Shown piece by piece: positions 13,125 to 15,673 of a stretch of DNA of 15,673 nt. Within the stretch, counting starts at the first letter, position 1; each line of letters begins with the position of its first letter. The position numbers were made by a program, and so were the translations under genes. Source of the stretch: Candidatus Taylorbacteria bacterium RIFCSPLOWO2_01_FULL_45_15b (GTDB lineage: Bacteria > Patescibacteriota > Minisyncoccia > Phycocordibacterales > 01-FULL-45-15b); NCBI GenBank assembly GCA_001822655.1, contig MHRX01000002.1:9916-25588 (forward strand), read 5' to 3'. Below the pieces are notes generated by a model. The model was not told the DNA's origin, made no database searches, and worked only from the letters and a program-made list of their open reading frames with translations.

Positions 13125-15673
13125 ATGAGCGAATCTAAAAAGGAACCGTATGATCACGCGGCAATAGAGAAAAAGTGGCGCGAAAGATGGGCGGCTGATG
13201 AAATTTACGCAACTTTGTCTCAAATTCATGGGAAAAGGAAAAGTTATATTCTGGACATGTTTCCGTATCCTTCAGGCGAGGGGCTTCATGTTGGTCATCC
13301 GAAGGGGTACATTGCAACCGACATTTATTCACGCATGAAGCGTATGCAGGGCGACGCCGTTCTTCACCCTATGGGCTGGGACGCATTCGGCCTTCCCGCC
13401 GAAAATTACGCGATAAAAAACAAAGTGCATCCGAGGGAGGCGGTCGAAAAAAATATTGCGCGCTATAAAGAGCAACTTTCTATTCTTGGACTTGATTATG
13501 ACTGGTCGCGGGAAATAAATACGACTGATCCAGAATATTATCGTTGGACACAGTGGATTTTTTTACAAATGTTCAAGCACGGTATTGTCTACGAATCTTA
13601 CGAGCCGATCAATTGGTGCCCGTCCTGCCTTACGGGATTGGCGAATGAAGACGTCGAAAACGGTCTCTGCGAGCGCTGTGGAACAAAAGTCGAAAAGCGT
13701 CCCCTTCGCCAATGGAAACTTCGGATAACCGATTATGCCGACCGGCTTCTCGCCTCTCTTGACGAGAGAGAAAGCGCTTTCATTTCACATATCGTAGACA
13801 GAAAAAATCCTCCGAGAGAGGGCAAAAAAACAGTTTCTCGGAATACGATACACGCCATTGTTTGGGATCAGAAAAAAAGTAAAGTTTTAGGCCTGCGATG
13901 GAAAAATCATGATTGGAATACATTTATTGTAGGCGGAATTGAGAACGGAGAAGACCCAGTAAAGGCCGCGATGAGGGAAGTAGCAGAAGAAACAGGATAC
14001 GTAAATATCGCATTCAAAAAATTTCTCGGCGCTCCGGTAAAAGCAGAGTACTTTGCGGCGCATAAGGATGAAAACAGAGTTGCGACGACCACGGGAATTT
14101 TATTCGAGCTTGTTTCCGAAGAAAAAAAAGAGATTGATGACGAAGAAAAAAAGAAACACGAACCTCTATGGATAGATGTTGAGAATCTTAACGAGAATTT
14201 TTTTACTTGCGCCGAGCTTCCGATGTGGCTTGCTCATCTTGATTTTGTCGGGGAGCCGACATTCATAAACGCATCCGGAACTGCGACGGGTGATGACCAT
14301 GTTCGGCCCGAACTTCCGTTTGTCGAGAGGAATGCGGTTATTGCCATTGTAAAGCACTGGTCGGAGGATAAATTTATAGGTCTCGAATGGAAAAAGGTTG
14401 CATGGAAGACTCTTATAACGGGTGGTCCCGACGGCGGTGAGTCTGCTCATGACGCCGCTCGAAAAGAAATTATTGAAGAAACGGGATATCAGAACATGCG
14501 GCTTGTAAAAAAACTGGGTCGTGTTCACGCAAAATTTTTTCACGTTACTAAAGGCGTCAACCGCCATGCGCATTTCGACATCTTTTATTTTGAACTTCAA
14601 AATAGCGAGCAAAAGTCATTGAGTGACGAGGAAAAGGCAAATCATGACATCGTCTGGGTTCCAAGGGACGAGATGTTTCACTTTCTCGGGCCGGAAGCTC
14701 ACCGCTATGCGTGGGCGAAATTTCTCTCTGACGAGTATGCGCATCGAAAACCGCTGCTAGATTGGCCCGAATCCATAAAGGAAAGCCAGAGGAATTGGAT
14801 TGGACGCTCCGAAGGCGTAAATTTGCGAATGAAAGTCAAGGATCTCGATCTCTGGTTTGAAATGTACGACTCTATTCCTCAAACGCATTGCGCGCAGACT
14901 TTTACGGTGATCGCATCGGATCATGTGGCGCTCACCGAGCTTGTTAGGGGTCTTCCAAATGAGAAAGAAGTATTGGCGTTTGCAAAAAAAATTACCGAAA
15001 AAAGGTCGGCTGGACAGTATGAGAAAATCGATGAGACTGAAGGGATATTTACCGGGCGTTTTATAGAATATCCTCCGACAGGTAAATTGTTGCCGATCTG
15101 GGTCGCGTCGTTTGTGGTAACTGACTATGGGACAGGGGTTGTGAATTGCAGTGCTCACGATGAACGTGATTTTATATTTGCAAAAAAATACGGAATTGAG
15201 TTGCATCCCGTTCTTTTCCCCAATGATCCCGTGAGAGCCGAAAAAGTTAAGGAAACTGAAATATTCTATCGCGAGCCGGACGGTATTCTCTCGGAACCAA
15301 AAGAATTCGCTGGCAAGCGTTGGGACGAAGCGCGTGAAGGGATCATTTCGTATCTTGTAGAAAGAGGTTGGGCGAAGCGTGCCGTGAATTACCGATTGAA
15401 AGACTGGGTTTTCTCCCGACAGCGTTATTGGGGTGAACCGATACCGCTTGTGCATTGCACAAATTGCCGTCAAAAAAAGACGACGGCTATTATCGTGCAT
15501 GGGATCGGAGAACATGGAAACAAATGGGAAGGAAGGGATAATTCGATGCATTGGATACCGTGGCTTAAGGAAGAGCTTGAGAGGCGAATGGTCGTCTCTG
15601 TTGCCCCGCAAATGCCGCATCCATGGGCACCGTTGTACGAAGAATGGAAAGTAGAATTCGAAAAAAATGAAGT
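13125..15673 (+). CDS. leuS: Leucyl-tRNA synthetase with two inserted Nudix domains and an inserted serine-hydrolase-like domain (cut by window edge)
   Basis: Charges tRNA-Leu with leucine. The frame is open from ATG 13125 to the window end (849 residues). Order: catalytic domain with FPYPSGEGLHVGH (HIGH motif HVGH, 55-58); zinc knuckle C165xxC168...C182xxC185; an insertion of about 330 residues between D213 and D546, where normal LeuRS runs straight from 'LLxxLD' into 'DWPESV'; then DWPESIKESQRNWIGRSEG and the CP1 editing domain; then the catalytic core again (FSRQRYWGEPIPLVHC, 763-778). The insertion has two Nudix domains with boxes at 270-292 (REVAEETGY) and 433-455 (KEIIEETGY). After HCTNC (777-781), a new segment from about 786 (TAIIVHGIGEHG, then WIPWLKEELERR and QMPHPWAP) matches the start of RBBP9/YdeN-type alpha/beta hydrolases. 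KMSKS and the anticodon domain lie outside the window. Confidence 0.93.
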   Translation, partial: MSESKKEPYDHAAIEKKWRERWAADEIYATLSQIHGKRKSYILDMFPYPSGEGLHVGHPKGYIATDIYSRMKRMQGDAVLHPMGWDAFGLPAENYAIKNKVHPREAVEKNIARYKEQLSILGLDYDWSREINTTDPEYYRWTQWIFLQMFKHGIVYESYEPINWCPSCLTGLANEDVENGLCERCGTKVEKRPLRQWKLRITDYADRLLASLDERESAFISHIVDRKNPPREGKKTVSRNTIHAIVWDQKKSKVLGLRWKNHDWNTFIVGGIENGEDPVKAAMREVAEETGYVNIAFKKFLGAPVKAEYFAAHKDENRVATTTGILFELVSEEKKEIDDEEKKKHEPLWIDVENLNENFFTCAELPMWLAHLDFVGEPTFINASGTATGDDHVRPELPFVERNAVIAIVKHWSEDKFIGLEWKKVAWKTLITGGPDGGESAHDAARKEIIEETGYQNMRLVKKLGRVHAKFFHVTKGVNRHAHFDIFYFELQNSEQKSLSDEEKANHDIVWVPRDEMFHFLGPEAHRYAWAKFLSDEYAHRKPLLDWPESIKESQRNWIGRSEGVNLRMKVKDLDLWFEMYDSIPQTHCAQTFTVIASDHVALTELVRGLPNEKEVLAFAKKITEKRSAGQYEKIDETEGIFTGRFIEYPPTGKLLPIWVASFVVTDYGTGVVNCSAHDERDFIFAKKYGIELHPVLFPNDPVRAEKVKETEIFYREPDGILSEPKEFAGKRWDEAREGIISYLVERGWAKRAVNYRLKDWVFSRQRYWGEPIPLVHCTNCRQKKTTAIIVHGIGEHGNKWEGRDNSMHWIPWLKEELERRMVVSVAPQMPHPWAPLYEEWKVEFEKNE

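Noticed and set aside
13764..14759. Separate Nudix genes disrupted by or fused to leuS through frameshift or assembly error
   Set aside because: One uninterrupted frame runs through LeuRS, both Nudix units and back into LeuRS at the expected residue (DWPES), so an in-frame insertion is the simpler reading; read mapping would still be a useful check.
14757..15620. 287-codon open frame on the minus strand
   Set aside because: It lies antisense to leuS, whose plus-strand frame shows clear LeuRS motifs; the minus-strand translation has no domain features.

Overview
The window looks like chromosomal DNA from a member of the Patescibacteria (Candidate Phyla Radiation), most likely of the Parcubacteria group. 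Hints are the small lean genes, a DUF5671-type membrane protein, a PaaX/Cas2-like small protein, scarce Shine-Dalgarno sites and the unusual leucyl-tRNA synthetase. TGA is used as a stop, so the code is standard. The lineage is inferred from gene types, not from a marker tree.

Layout. Bases 1-2032, minus strand: the N-terminal two thirds of aspartate carbamoyltransferase (pyrB, cut by the window edge), then the septal transglycosylase mltG. Bases 2144-5603, plus strand: a compact zwf-pgl-pgi cluster feeding glucose-6-phosphate into the oxidative pentose phosphate route. A convergent stand-alone Nudix-like gene (5613-6131, minus) ends 9 nt after pgi, and its terminator lies inside the end of pgi. 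Bases 6132-6489 have no long gene but hold a 10-bp hairpin, a perfect 48-bp palindrome and a promoter, followed by a conserved-looking small helical protein (6490-6735). Bases 7009-8197 are an AT-rich run of RDD-type membrane protein, unknown small protein and HEPN-like protein. Next come ychF (8332-9429), two very small minus-strand genes with their own terminators, a half-size EamA-like transporter, an 85-aa membrane protein and a DUF5671-type membrane protein. Bases 12131-12739, minus strand, encode a PaaX-like protein with a Cas2-like C-terminal domain, bracketed by two related palindromes. Bases 13125 to the end encode leuS, still open at the window edge.

Main points of interest. (1) LeuRS carries about 330 extra residues with two tandem Nudix domains just before the editing domain, and a second in-frame insertion that looks like an RBBP9/YdeN-type serine hydrolase beginning inside its second zinc-knuckle region. 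(2) Three palindromes sharing the centre CGCTATAGCG occur here. One covers the start codon of the PaaX/Cas2-like gene, one lies beyond its 3' end, and one is about 6 kb away. (3) Many genes have a -10-like hexamer only 6-8 nt before the ATG and no ribosome binding site, which suggests widespread leaderless transcription.
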